Shown here in pieces: positions 44,786 through 53,621 of a stretch of 64,000 bases of DNA. This DNA is from Pseudonocardia sp. EC080619-01 (GTDB taxonomy: Bacteria; Actinomycetota; Actinomycetes; Mycobacteriales; Pseudonocardiaceae), in NCBI RefSeq assembly GCF_001420995.1, contig NZ_CP012184.1:4572501-4636500 (forward strand). Reading direction: 5' to 3'. Both the position numbers and the translations under genes were made by a program. Position 1 is the first letter of the stretch; each line of letters begins with the position of its first letter. The notes beneath the pieces were generated by a model. That model was given only the letters and a program-made list of their open reading frames with translations, had not been told where the DNA came from and ran no database searches.

Positions 44786-45820
44786 GTGACCACTCCCACG
44801 ACGCAGGCCACGGCGGATCCGCGGCGCGCGCTCGGTGCCGCGCTGCTCCGCTGGGCGTCCGGGGGCGCCGGCGGGATCGGCGTCGTCCGGGTGCTCGACC
44901 GGCACGGCTTCGGCTCCGTCGAGTCCGGCCAGCTGATCGCGGGCACCCCGGCCGGCGAGGTGTCCGGCAGCCTCTACCTGGGGGCGCTCGACGACTCGGC
45001 GCACCCGCTGGCGGCCGAGGCCGCCGGGGGAGCGACGAGCGTCCGGGAGGCGCAGGTCGCCGAGGCGTCCGCGGTGGCCGCCGGGCTCGCCTGTGCGGGC
45101 GGGGCGACGCTGCTCGGCCACCCGCTGCCGCACGGTCCGGCGGCCGCGCTCGGCGAGGCGCTGGAGAACGCCCGCCCGGCAGCACTGCTGTCACGGTCCG
45201 ACGGCGCCGCCGCGCTCGTGCTGACCGGCCCGGAGCTGACCGAGGAGCACGGCGACCTGGGCGCCGTCACCGCCGCCGCGGCCGGTGAGGCCCGCACCCT
45301 GCTCCGGCGCGGGGCCACGACCACCGAGCGGGTCACCGCCGACGGCGTCGACGTGCTGATCGACCTGTGGGTGCCGGTGCCGTCGATGCTGGTCGTCGGC
45401 GAGGGCGCGCTCGGTGCCGCGTTGCAGGCCCAGTCCGGGCTGCTCGGCTGGTCCGCGCGGACCGTGACCACCCTCGACGACGCCCGCGCCGCCGTCGCCG
45501 CCTTCTCCGACGCCGACGTGCTGGTCCTGCTCGACCACGACCCGGCGTTCGACGCGATCCTGCAGGACGGGCTCGCCCACGGGCGCGGCTTCCTCGGTGC
45601 GCTCGGCTCCCGCCGCACCCAGGCCGCACGCCGCGAGCGGCTGCTCGCCGCCGGTGCCGACGCCGACGCGCTCGCCGCGATCCACGGGCCGGTCGGGCTG
45701 GACCTCGGTGCCCGCACCCCGGCCGAGACGGCGGTGTCGATCGTCGCCGAGGTGATCGCGCTGCGGGCCGGGCGCTCGGCGTCCGTGCTGGCCGGGACGA
45801 CGGGGCGGATCGGCGGATGA
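44786..45820 (+). CDS. XdhC family protein
   Basis: A 344-residue protein of the XdhC/CoxI family, which prepares molybdenum cofactor for xanthine dehydrogenase-type enzymes. The N-terminal XdhC_CoxI half includes HGFGSVESGQLIAGTPAGEVSG, and the C-terminal Rossmann half has MLVVGEGALGAALQAQ and RGFLGALGSRRTQAARRERLLAAG. No molybdenum hydroxylase gene is nearby. It is translationally coupled to the next gene by ATGA. Confidence 0.88.
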   Translation: MTTPTTQATADPRRALGAALLRWASGGAGGIGVVRVLDRHGFGSVESGQLIAGTPAGEVSGSLYLGALDDSAHPLAAEAAGGATSVREAQVAEASAVAAGLACAGGATLLGHPLPHGPAAALGEALENARPAALLSRSDGAAALVLTGPELTEEHGDLGAVTAAAAGEARTLLRRGATTTERVTADGVDVLIDLWVPVPSMLVVGEGALGAALQAQSGLLGWSARTVTTLDDARAAVAAFSDADVLVLLDHDPAFDAILQDGLAHGRGFLGALGSRRTQAARRERLLAAGADADALAAIHGPVGLDLGARTPAETAVSIVAEVIALRAGRSASVLAGTTGRIGG

Positions 45821-46536
45821 GCGCGCCCTCCTCCCGTCGCGGCCTCGGCGGGTCGCCGCCCGCCGGCCGCCCGTCCGCGCGGCCGTCCGCACCGCCGCCC
45901 GGTCCGGTCCGCACCGGGATGACCTGGGGCGCCCGGCTGGTGGTCGGCGGTCTCGTGATGCTGATCGCCGTGGTCGGCGTGACCGCGCTGCGGGTGTGGC
46001 AGGTCGCCCGGATCGACGACCAGCGCCCGGTCGACGCCGTGATCGTGCTCGGGGCGGCGCAGTACAACGGTGAGCCGAGCGCGGTGCTCGCGGCCCGGCT
46101 GCGACACGCGGAGGACCTCTACCGCGACGGTGTGGCCCCGCGGATCGTCACGGTCGGCGGCGGGCAGTCCGGTGACCGCTACACCGAGGCCGAGGCCAGT
46201 CGGGAGTGGCTCATCGAGCAGGGCCTGCCGAGCACCGCGGTCGAGGCGGTGCCGGAGGGCGTCGACACGCTCGGCAGCCTGCAGGCCGTCGCCGGGACCG
46301 CGCGCGAGCAGGGCTGGGAGTCGGCGCTGCTCGTGTCGGACCCGTGGCACAGCCTGCGCGCCCGCACGATGGCCCGCGACGCCGGGCTGGAGGCGTGGAC
46401 GTCGCCGACCCGCAGCGGACCGATGGTCCAGACCCGGGAGACCCAGTTCCACTACATCTACCGCGAGACCGGGGCGCTGCTGTTCTACGAGCTGACCCAC
46501 GCCTCGGTCGACACCGCGAGCAGCGGCCAGGGATGA
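45817..46536 (+). CDS. YdcF family (DUF218) membrane-anchored protein
   Basis: A 239-residue protein with a proline-rich cytoplasmic start, one membrane helix (RLVVGGLVMLIAVVGVTAL, about residues 40-58) and a DUF218 domain (DAVIVLGAAQYNGEPSAVLAARL, then SDPWHSLRARTMARDAGL). DUF218 proteins such as SanA and ElyC act in the cell envelope. Start and stop both overlap their neighbours by 4 bases, giving a tight xdhC-ydcF-dgt unit. Confidence 0.9.
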   Translation: MSAPSSRRGLGGSPPAGRPSARPSAPPPGPVRTGMTWGARLVVGGLVMLIAVVGVTALRVWQVARIDDQRPVDAVIVLGAAQYNGEPSAVLAARLRHAEDLYRDGVAPRIVTVGGGQSGDRYTEAEASREWLIEQGLPSTAVEAVPEGVDTLGSLQAVAGTAREQGWESALLVSDPWHSLRARTMARDAGLEAWTSPTRSGPMVQTRETQFHYIYRETGALLFYELTHASVDTASSGQG

Positions 46537-47852
46537 CCTCGTCCGTGGACCCGGGCTACACCCCGGCCGACGCCGAGCGCAGGCACCCCGAGCCGCCCAA
46601 GGGGTCCGGGCTCGGTGAGCGCGGCCGGGTGGAGCGGCGCAGCCCGTTCTCCCGTGACCGGGCGCGGGTGCTGCACTCCGCGGCCCTGCGCCGGCTGGCC
46701 GGCAAGACCCAGGTCGTCGGGCCGGGGGAGGGCGCCGAGGTCACCGGCATCCCGCGGACGCGGTTGACGCACTCGCTGGAGGTCGCCCAGATCGGGCGCG
46801 GGATCGCCGAGGAGCTGGGTCTGGACCCGGACGTCGTGGACGCCGCGGGGCTCGCGCACGACATCGGTCATCCGCCGTTCGGGCACAACGGTGAACGTGC
46901 TCTCGACGAGGCCGGAGCGGCGTGCGGCGGGTTCGAGGGCAACGCGCAGACGTTGCGGATCCTGACCCGGCTGGAGCCGAAGTCCCGCTCGGTCGACGGC
47001 CGCGTGCCCGGCGGGCTCAACCTCACCCGCGCCACCCTCGACGCGTCCACCAAGTACCCGTGGCCGCGCCGCGGCGCGGAGCGGAAGTTCGGCGCCTACG
47101 CCGACGACGCCGCCGCGCTGGAATGGGTGCGGCTGGGTGCCCGCCCGGGCGTGCGGAGCACGGAGGCCCAGGTCATGGACTGGGCCGACGACGTCGCGTA
47201 CTCCGTGCACGACGTCGAGGACGCGGTGCTGGCCGGCCGGATGGATCTCGCCGTGCTGTCGTCGCGGGCCGAGCGGGAGGCGCTCGCGGCCGAGGCCGCG
47301 GCCGGGTTCGGGGCGGACGCGGCCGCCTGCACCGAGGCCGCGGCCCGGCTCGACGCGCTGCCGGTGGTCCGGGCCGTCCGCGGGTTCGACGTGCGCACCG
47401 CGGCCGGTGACGACCTGGTCGCCATGAAGCGGATGACGTCCGAGCTGGTCGGGCGGTTCGCGCTGGCCGCCACCGACGCGACCCTCGACGCCCACGGCGA
47501 CGCACCGCTGGCCCGGCACCGTGCCGGGCTGGTCGTCCCGGCGCGGGCCGAGGCCGAGGTCGTGCTGCTCAAGGCGCTCGCGACCCGCTACGTGATGAGC
47601 GACCCGCAGCGGCTGGCGATGCAGTCCCGCCAGCGGGAGCTGCTCCACGAGCTGGTCGCGACCCTGGCCGGGCGGGGCCCGGCCGGCCTGGACCCGGTCC
47701 GGGCCGAGGACTGGGCGGCCGCCCCCGACGACCGGGCCCGCCTGCGGGTCGTCGTCGACCAGGTCGCGCTGCTCACCGACCCGCAGGCGATCGCGTGGCA
47801 CCGCGAGCTGTGCGGTCGCGACCGGGGCGGGCGCGCGGTCAGCGCAGGCTGA
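46533..47852 (+). CDS. dgt: deoxyguanosinetriphosphate triphosphohydrolase family protein
   Basis: HD-domain enzyme of 439 residues that splits dNTPs to nucleoside and triphosphate. RTRLTHSLEVAQIGRGIAEEL and AGLAHDIGHPPFGHNGE carry the metal-binding H...HD; a later Asp lies in DWADDVAYSVHDVED. ATG 46533 overlaps the ydcF stop. Its last bases overlap the convergent HNH gene by 14 bases. Confidence 0.94.
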   Translation: MTSSVDPGYTPADAERRHPEPPKGSGLGERGRVERRSPFSRDRARVLHSAALRRLAGKTQVVGPGEGAEVTGIPRTRLTHSLEVAQIGRGIAEELGLDPDVVDAAGLAHDIGHPPFGHNGERALDEAGAACGGFEGNAQTLRILTRLEPKSRSVDGRVPGGLNLTRATLDASTKYPWPRRGAERKFGAYADDAAALEWVRLGARPGVRSTEAQVMDWADDVAYSVHDVEDAVLAGRMDLAVLSSRAEREALAAEAAAGFGADAAACTEAAARLDALPVVRAVRGFDVRTAAGDDLVAMKRMTSELVGRFALAATDATLDAHGDAPLARHRAGLVVPARAEAEVVLLKALATRYVMSDPQRLAMQSRQRELLHELVATLAGRGPAGLDPVRAEDWAAAPDDRARLRVVVDQVALLTDPQAIAWHRELCGRDRGGRAVSAG

Positions 47853-48660
47853 CCGCCGGCTTCGCCGCATCGGCCTCGGTCGGGACCGACCGGTCGGGGC
47901 AGGTCCGCAGCACCCGGTCGATCGCGTCCCGCTCCGCGGCGGTGACCCAGAGCCGGTACTTGGTCTTCACCGCGACCTGGCGGGCGACGTAGGCGCACCG
48001 GTACCCGCGGTCCGGCGGGAGCCAGGTGGCGGCGTCGCCGTCGCCCTTGCGGCCGTTGGTCGGGCCGTCGACGGCGACGAGGTTGAGCGGGTCGTTCCCG
48101 ATCCGCTCGCGGGTGGCCTCGTCGAGCTGCTGGGCGCCCTTCTGCCAGGCGTCCGACAGGGCGACGACGTGGTCGATCTGGACCTTGTCGCTGGTGCCCT
48201 GGCCGCGGGTGAAGGAGATCGTCGTCGCGGTGTAGGAGTCGCGCAGGGAGCCGGTCAGCACGACGCAGTCGCGGGTGCCCGCCTTGAACGTCTCACGGTC
48301 CATGTCGCGGGCGAGGACCTGGTTGCGCTGGTCGCAGCCGTCTCGGTCGATGTCGGCCCAGCGGCGCCCGAACTCGTCGCGGGCGTACCCGGTCTTCGGG
48401 GCCCGGCCCTTGACCTGCAGGCCCGCGAGCGCCGCCGACGCGTTCCCCGCGGCGGGCGCCGCGGCGTGGCCGTCCGGCGACGACGGCGCCGCCACCCCCG
48501 CCTCGACCACGTCCGTCTCGACCACCCCGGTGCCGGCGGCCGCCAGGTCCGCGAAGGACCCCGGCGCTCCGCAGCCCGCCACCACCAGCACCGCCGCCAG
48601 CACCCCTGCGGCTCTCACCCGACGACCCCGATGCCCCTGACGACCACGACGACCACGCAC
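47839..48660 (-). CDS. exported HNH nuclease family lipoprotein (DUF1524/GmrSD C-terminal type)
   Basis: A 273-residue exported protein. A basic N-terminus is followed by VRAAGVLAAVLVVAGC, a lipobox signal sequence with Cys as the lipid-anchor site. The nuclease part reads VQIDHVVALSDAWQKGA and LVAVDGPTNGRKGDGDAATWLPP, the HxxH/N pattern of the DUF1524 family. GTG 48660 is chosen so as to keep the basic signal-peptide start; GTG 48618 is the alternative. Likely a cell-surface DNase for nutrient use or competition. Confidence 0.85.
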   Translation of the reverse strand: MRGRRGRQGHRGRRVRAAGVLAAVLVVAGCGAPGSFADLAAAGTGVVETDVVEAGVAAPSSPDGHAAAPAAGNASAALAGLQVKGRAPKTGYARDEFGRRWADIDRDGCDQRNQVLARDMDRETFKAGTRDCVVLTGSLRDSYTATTISFTRGQGTSDKVQIDHVVALSDAWQKGAQQLDEATRERIGNDPLNLVAVDGPTNGRKGDGDAATWLPPDRGYRCAYVARQVAVKTKYRLWVTAAERDAIDRVLRTCPDRSVPTEADAAKPAVSLR

Positions 48661-48829
48661 GGAGCGATGTTCACCGACGCGATCGGCGGCGGGCGGCGGA
48701 CACGCCGCGCGGGTCGTCACTCTGTGTGAAAGCTCGCTCGGGGTGGTCCGGGTCGTGCTACGGCGCCACCGGTGAGGTCCCGCCCACCTCCGCTTGCCGA
48801 TATCTTTAGCAATGCGTTGAAGTAGTGGG

Positions 48830-49759
48830 GTGACCTTCCCGCGTTGGCTCGTTCCCGTGCTGGCCGTGCTCTTCGTCCCGCTCTGGGCGTCCGGCTTCAT
48901 CGCGGGCAAGATCGCGACCGGGTACATGGAGGTCCCCACGGTCCTGCTCTGGCGGTTCGTGATCGCGCTGGCGGTGATGCTCGCCGCCGCCCTGGTGCTG
49001 CGGCCCGGGCTCCCGTGCGGCCGTGCCTGGATGCACCTCGGCGTCACCGCGCTGCTGCTGCAGGTCGGGCAGTTCTCGTTCGTCTACACCGGACTGTCGT
49101 CGGGCGTGCCCGCCGGGCTGTCCAGCCTGATCCTGGGCATGGCGCCGCTGCTGGTCGGGCTGCTGACGCCGCTGCTGCTCGCGACCCGGCTCGGCGTCGC
49201 GCCGGTCCTCGGGCTGCTGATCGGCGCGGTGGGCGTCTACGTCGTGCTCGCCGACGACCTGGGCGGCGGCATCGGCGGCGACGTCGTCTTCCCCGTCCTC
49301 GGGATGCTCTCGCTGACCGCCGGCACGCTCTACCAGAAGCGGTTCAACGACCGGACGCCCGTCGTGACGAGCGTCGTCGTCCAGATGGGGACGTCGCTGG
49401 TGGCCACCCTGGCCGCCTGGCCGTTCCTCGGGGCGGGATGGCTGCCGTCGTCGGCCGGGGGGTGGCTGGCCGTCGGCTGGCTCGGGATCTTCAACTCGGC
49501 CGGGGCCTTCGTACTGATGTTCCTGCTGCTGCGCTGGCGCTCGACGGTCTTCGTGTCGTCGCTGCTCAACCTGGTCCCGGCGACGACGGCGCTGTGCGCG
49601 GTCCCGATCCTCGGCGAGCCGCTCACGGTGCAGGCCGTGCTGGGTCTGTGCATCGCGCTCGTCGGGATGTTCGTCGGTCTCGGCAGGCTCCCGGGCGCCC
49701 GCAGGCGGGCCGTCGAGGCCGCCGATCCGGCGCCGGTCGGGACCGCGCCCCGGAGCTGA
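48830..49759 (+). CDS. EamA/DMT family transporter
   Basis: A 309-residue transporter with about ten hydrophobic segments in two EamA repeats (PLWASGFIAGKIATGYM onward; GTLYQKRFNDRTPVV onward). The late ILGEPLTVQAVLG is the usual signature of the second repeat. It probably exports a small metabolite such as an amino acid. The promoter region is unusually AT-rich (TATCTTTAGCAATG) for this genome. GTG 48830. Confidence 0.9.
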   Translation: MTFPRWLVPVLAVLFVPLWASGFIAGKIATGYMEVPTVLLWRFVIALAVMLAAALVLRPGLPCGRAWMHLGVTALLLQVGQFSFVYTGLSSGVPAGLSSLILGMAPLLVGLLTPLLLATRLGVAPVLGLLIGAVGVYVVLADDLGGGIGGDVVFPVLGMLSLTAGTLYQKRFNDRTPVVTSVVVQMGTSLVATLAAWPFLGAGWLPSSAGGWLAVGWLGIFNSAGAFVLMFLLLRWRSTVFVSSLLNLVPATTALCAVPILGEPLTVQAVLGLCIALVGMFVGLGRLPGARRRAVEAADPAPVGTAPRS

Positions 49760-49770
49760 ACCGGCGGGCC

Positions 49771-49776
49771 TAGAAT
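49771..49776 (+). promoter_or_regulatory. -10 hexamer for dnaG (leaderless type)
   Basis: TAGAAT lies 7 bases before GTG 49784, one of the clearest examples of the start-proximal promoter pattern in this window. Confidence 0.5.
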
Positions 49777-49783
49777 CGGAGCC

Positions 49784-51649
49784 GTGGCAGGACGGATCCG
49801 GGACGCTGACATCACCGAGGTCCGGAACCGTGTCCGGGTCGAGGAGATCGTCGAGGAGTACGTCGCGCTCCGCCGCGCCGGTGCCGGCTCGCTGAAGGGG
49901 CTCTGCCCCTTCCACGACGAGAAGACCCCTTCGTTCAACGTCCGCCCCTCGCACGGCACGTTCCACTGCTTCGGCTGCGGCGAGCACGGCAGCGTGATCG
50001 ACTTCGTGATGAAGATGGAGGTCATCGGCTTCCCGGAGGCGGTCGAGCGGCTCGCCGACCGGTGCGGGGTCCGGCTGACCTACGAGGGCGGCGGGTCGTC
50101 GGTCCAGCGGGACCGCGGTACCCGCTCCCGGCTGCTGGAGATCAACCGCAAGGCCGCCGAGTTCTACGCCGAACAGCTGCGCACCCCGGCCGGCCGGGCC
50201 GCGATGCAGTTCCTGTCCGAGCGCGGGTTCGACCTGGCCGCCGCCGAGAAGTTCGGGTGCGGCTACGCGCCAGCCGGCTGGGACACCGTCACCAAGCACC
50301 TGCTCGGGCAGGGCTACCAGCTCGACGAGCTGATCAAGTCCGGGATCGCGAAGGAGGGCCGCCGCGGCGCGATCGACCGGTTCCACCGGCGGCTGCTGTG
50401 GCCGATCCGCGACCTCGGCGGCGACGTCGTCGGGTTCGGTGCCCGCCGCCTGTTCGACGACGACGGCATCGAGGCCAAGTACCTCAACACCTCCGAGACG
50501 CCGGTCTACCGCAAGACGCACGTGCTGTTCGGGCTCGACCAGGCCAAGCGGGAGATCGCGAAGTCGCGCCAGGTCGTCGTCGTCGAGGGCTACACCGACG
50601 TCATGGCGATGCACCTGGCCGGGGTGCCGACGGCCGTCGCGTCCTGCGGCACGGCGTTCGGTTCCGAGCACATCTCGGTCATCCGCAGGCTGATCGGCGA
50701 CGACTCGTTCGACCGCGGCGAGGTGATCTTCACCTTCGACGGCGACGACGCCGGCCAGAAGGCCGCGCAGAAGGCGTTCGAGGGCGACCAGAGCTTCGCG
50801 ACGCAGACCTACGTCGCGATCGCCGCCGACGGCCAGGACCCCTGCGAGCTGCGGCACAACCACGGCGACGCCGCGGTGAAGGACCTCGTCGCCCGCCGGG
50901 AGCCGCTGTTCGAGTTCGCGATCCGCACCGAGCTGCGCAACCACCGGCTGGAGACCGCCGAGGGCCGGGTCGCGGCGCTGCAGCAGACCGTCCCGATCGT
51001 CGCCAAGATCAAGCGGGAGGACCTGCGCGACGAGTACGCCCGCCGGCTGGCCGGCTGGGTCGGGTGGGACGACATCGCCGTCGTCGTGCGGCGGGTACGC
51101 GAGACGGCAGGGGGCCCGGCCGAGGGCCGGTCGCGCCGCCGGGCGCCGCTCCCCGCCCCGAAGCGCGACGACACGCAGCTGCACCTGCAGCGCGAGGCGC
51201 TCAAGGCCGCCCTGCAGATCCCCGGCGTCGTCGGGCCCGGGTTCGACGAGCTCCCCGAGGCCGGTTTCACCCACCCGCAGTTCGCCGCGGTGCAGCGGGC
51301 GATCCTCGGAGCGGGTGGGGTGGGAGCCGGGCTGGAGGGGCCGGAGTGGCTCGACGCCGTCGTCGCCGAGATCGCGACCGACGACGTGAAACGGCTGGTC
51401 AGCGAGCTCGCCGTCGAGGGACTGGAGCTCCCCAAGCGGAACACCGACGAGCTCCGCTACGTCAACGGCGTCCTCGCCGGGGTACGGCTCGGCCTGGTCG
51501 AGCGCGAGATCGCCGATCTCAAGTCGCAGCTGCAGCGGACCAACTCCGAGACCGACCACGACGAGTACATGGACCTGTTCGGCGTGCTCGTCCCGCTGGA
51601 GCAGTACAAGATCCAGCTGCGCGAGCAGGCCGCCGGGGTCGCGTCGTGA
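49784..51649 (+). CDS. dnaG: DNA primase
   Basis: Primase making RNA primers for replication, 621 residues. The CHC2 zinc finger is CPFHDEKTPSFNV with FHCFGCGEHG near residues 40-65; the TOPRIM core has VVVVEGYTDVMAMHLAGV and FTFDGDDAGQ. The C-terminal helicase-binding domain ends near ECTP-like LEQYKIQLREQAA. Start and length match actinobacterial DnaG. Confidence 0.97.
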   Translation: MAGRIRDADITEVRNRVRVEEIVEEYVALRRAGAGSLKGLCPFHDEKTPSFNVRPSHGTFHCFGCGEHGSVIDFVMKMEVIGFPEAVERLADRCGVRLTYEGGGSSVQRDRGTRSRLLEINRKAAEFYAEQLRTPAGRAAMQFLSERGFDLAAAEKFGCGYAPAGWDTVTKHLLGQGYQLDELIKSGIAKEGRRGAIDRFHRRLLWPIRDLGGDVVGFGARRLFDDDGIEAKYLNTSETPVYRKTHVLFGLDQAKREIAKSRQVVVVEGYTDVMAMHLAGVPTAVASCGTAFGSEHISVIRRLIGDDSFDRGEVIFTFDGDDAGQKAAQKAFEGDQSFATQTYVAIAADGQDPCELRHNHGDAAVKDLVARREPLFEFAIRTELRNHRLETAEGRVAALQQTVPIVAKIKREDLRDEYARRLAGWVGWDDIAVVVRRVRETAGGPAEGRSRRRAPLPAPKRDDTQLHLQREALKAALQIPGVVGPGFDELPEAGFTHPQFAAVQRAILGAGGVGAGLEGPEWLDAVVAEIATDDVKRLVSELAVEGLELPKRNTDELRYVNGVLAGVRLGLVEREIADLKSQLQRTNSETDHDEYMDLFGVLVPLEQYKIQLREQAAGVAS

Positions 51650-52167
51650 GCGGGTTCTGGGGCCGGCTGTTCGGCCGGGACCCGGTTCCCGCCGCCGTCG
51701 CCGACCGGCTGGGGAGCGAGGAGGCGGTCGTCGCCGTGGCGACGGTCGCGGGTGGCGGGACGCTCGTCGTCACGTCCTGGGGGGTCTGGCCGCCCGCGGG
51801 GGAGCGGATCGGCTGGCACGAGATCGCGAAGGCGACGTGGGACAGGACGGCGCTGGTGGTGACGCCGACGACCGCCGAGGAGATCGCCCCCGGCACGGAG
51901 CTGCTGTCCGACGCCGTGCCGCAGCGGTTCCGACTCCCGGAGCCCGGGAAGGTGCCCCAGGCGGTCCGGGACCGGGTCGACCAGTCGATCCGGTCCCGCA
52001 ACCGGCGCGAGCTCCCCGGCGGCGGGGCGTGGGTGCTCCAGCGCAGGATCCCGGGACGGGACGGGCTGATCGTCCAGGTCCGGCCGGACACCGGCACCGA
52101 CCCGGTGGCCGTCCGGCGGCTCGCCGAGGGCATCGCGGACCGGCTGCCCGGAGGCGACGCCGGGTGA
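51646..52167 (+). CDS. hypothetical protein downstream of dnaG
   Basis: A 173-residue protein coupled to dnaG by GTGA. It is rich in beta strands (EAVVAVATVAGGGTLVVTSWGVW, RTALVVTPTTAEEIAPGTEL) with AWVLQRRIPGRDGLIVQVRP later. Similar conserved hypothetical genes are common after dnaG in actinobacteria. No catalytic motif or membrane helix is seen. Confidence 0.75.
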   Translation: MSGFWGRLFGRDPVPAAVADRLGSEEAVVAVATVAGGGTLVVTSWGVWPPAGERIGWHEIAKATWDRTALVVTPTTAEEIAPGTELLSDAVPQRFRLPEPGKVPQAVRDRVDQSIRSRNRRELPGGGAWVLQRRIPGRDGLIVQVRPDTGTDPVAVRRLAEGIADRLPGGDAG

Positions 52168-52177
52168 GGGCGCCGAG

Positions 52178-52951
52178 GTGACGGCCGCGAGCTGGGACCC
52201 CGAGCTCTACCGGGCGTTCGACGACCACCGCTCCCGCCCGTTCGTCGACCTCCTCGCGCGGGTCGGCGCGGTCGATCCCGGGCTGCCGCGGGTCGTGGAC
52301 GCGGGTTGCGGGCCGGGCCACCTCACCGGCCTGTTGTCCCGGCGCTGGCCGGACGCGACGGTCGACGCGTTCGACTCGTCGCCGGACATGGTCGAGGCCG
52401 CGCGGTCGGCGGGCGTCGACGCGGCACTGACCGACGTCCGGGACTGGACCCCGCCACGGGACACCGGCGTGCTCGTCAGCAACGCGGTGCTGCAGTGGGT
52501 GCCCGAGCACGCCGACGTCCTGCGCCGGTGGATCGCCGCGTTGGCTCCCGGGGCGTGGCTCGCGATGCAGGTGCCCGGCAACTTCGGCGCGCCCTCACAC
52601 GTCCTCACCCGCGAGGTGGCGGCGCAGCCCCGCTGGCGCGCACGGATCCTGCTGCGCGGCGACGAGACCGTCCTGGACCCGCTCGGCTACGCGGACCTGC
52701 TCGCGCACTCCGGGGCCGTGGTCGACGCGTGGGAGACGACCTACCTGCAGCGACTCGAGGGCGACGACCCGGTCCTGCGCTGGATCTCCGGCACGGCGCT
52801 GCGGCCCGTGCGCGACGCCCTCGACGACGACGCCTACGCCGCCTTCGTCGACGAGCTCGCCCCGCGGTTGCGCGCGGCCTACCCGCCGAGCGCCGACGGC
52901 AGCACCTGGTTCCCGTTCCGCCGTGTCTTCGCGGTGGCCCGGAAACACTGA
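52178..52951 (+). CDS. tam: trans-aconitate 2-methyltransferase-like protein
   Basis: SAM-dependent methyltransferase of 257 residues. Motif I is VVDAGCGPGHLTGLLSRRW, motif II VDAFDSSPDMVEAAR, and SNAVLQWVPEHADVLRRW and AMQVPGNFGAPSH are typical of Tam. It would methylate trans-aconitate, an aconitase inhibitor. GTG 52178 follows the previous gene by 10 bases, with GAGG close by. Confidence 0.88.
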   Translation: MTAASWDPELYRAFDDHRSRPFVDLLARVGAVDPGLPRVVDAGCGPGHLTGLLSRRWPDATVDAFDSSPDMVEAARSAGVDAALTDVRDWTPPRDTGVLVSNAVLQWVPEHADVLRRWIAALAPGAWLAMQVPGNFGAPSHVLTREVAAQPRWRARILLRGDETVLDPLGYADLLAHSGAVVDAWETTYLQRLEGDDPVLRWISGTALRPVRDALDDDAYAAFVDELAPRLRAAYPPSADGSTWFPFRRVFAVARKH

Positions 52952-52970
52952 CCGCCCGCCGCGAGGTGCC

Positions 52971-53177
52971 TCAGGAGTGCCCGTCGCCGTCGGCGCGCTC
53001 GCCACGCACCTTGCCGATCGCGCCCTCCACGCCCGCCTGCGCGACTCCCGCCGCGCCCTGCACCACGGGATGGTCCACGGCCCGGTGGTAGGCACGCACC
53101 AACTGCTCGTACCGCTCGTGCCCGGCTCTGGTGCCGAGGACGTACCCGACCGCGACTCCCACGAGGAACCTGACCAT
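52971..53177 (-). CDS. small YtxH-like membrane protein
   Basis: A 68-residue protein beginning MVRFLVGVAVGYVLGTRAGHERYEQL, a short membrane or membrane-associated helix with glycine zipper followed by a helical charged tail. This pattern is seen in YtxH-type stress proteins of actinobacteria. ATG 53177 has GGAGGTGA upstream and is preferred to GTG 53186. Convergent with tam. Confidence 0.75.
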   Translation of the reverse strand: MVRFLVGVAVGYVLGTRAGHERYEQLVRAYHRAVDHPVVQGAAGVAQAGVEGAIGKVRGERADGDGHS

Positions 53178-53352
53178 TCCCCTCACCTCCGACCGCGACC
53201 GTACCCGGGTGCCGCGGGGCGCCGGGGTGGTACCCGGATCGGGTCCCGACCTGCGACAACAGCGGCCGAACGGGGGGTTGCGAGACGGGTCCGGAGGGTG
53301 TTGTAGAGTTTGATCCGTCGCCGGGACGAGTGTTCAGGGCGGCGACAAGCGG

Positions 53353-53424
53353 TCCTCCGTAGCTCAATGGCAGAGCACCCGACTGTTAATCGGGCGGTTA
53401 CTGGTTCGAGTCCAGTCGGAGGAG
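53353..53424 (+). tRNA. tRNA-Asn (GTT)
   Basis: Acceptor TCCTCCG pairs with CGGAGGA, the discriminator is G, and CCA is not encoded. The anticodon loop is CTGTTAA with anticodon GTT between stems CCGA/TCGG; the T arm contains GGTTCGAGTCC. A hairpin at 53483-53508 probably terminates the transcript. It is a possible integration site, as an accessory-looking block follows, but no integrase is visible. Confidence 0.97.
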
Positions 53425-53482
53425 CACATTCCCCAGGTCAGAGACTCACAGAACAGGTTCGGCTGCGATCGGCCCCCAGTGA

Positions 53483-53508
53483 ACCCCCGCTCATCGGGTT
53501 CCGGGGGT
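53483..53508 (+). terminator. hairpin after tRNA-Asn
   Basis: ACCCCCG at 53483-53489 pairs with CGGGGGT at 53502-53508, about 60 bases past the tRNA. It probably ends the tRNA transcript. The remainder of the 53425-53621 gap shows no other feature. Confidence 0.5.
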
Positions 53509-53621
53509 CGATGTGTCTCCGCGACACCCTGCCCGCCTTCTCGAGGTCGCACGCCGTCGTGGATCCGATGATCCGTCGAAAGTCGGACCACCCCCGTCCC
53601 CGGATGCGCGATCCTGGGGCG

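Noticed and set aside
48806-51559. 917-codon frame opposite dnaG
   Set aside because: Composition is Asp/Arg/Gly shadow coding of a high-GC gene; dnaG on the plus strand has all its domains.
53306-53320. AGAGTTTGATCC resembles the start of 16S rRNA
   Set aside because: Only about 12 bases match and no rRNA sequence follows; the tRNA-Asn gene lies there instead.
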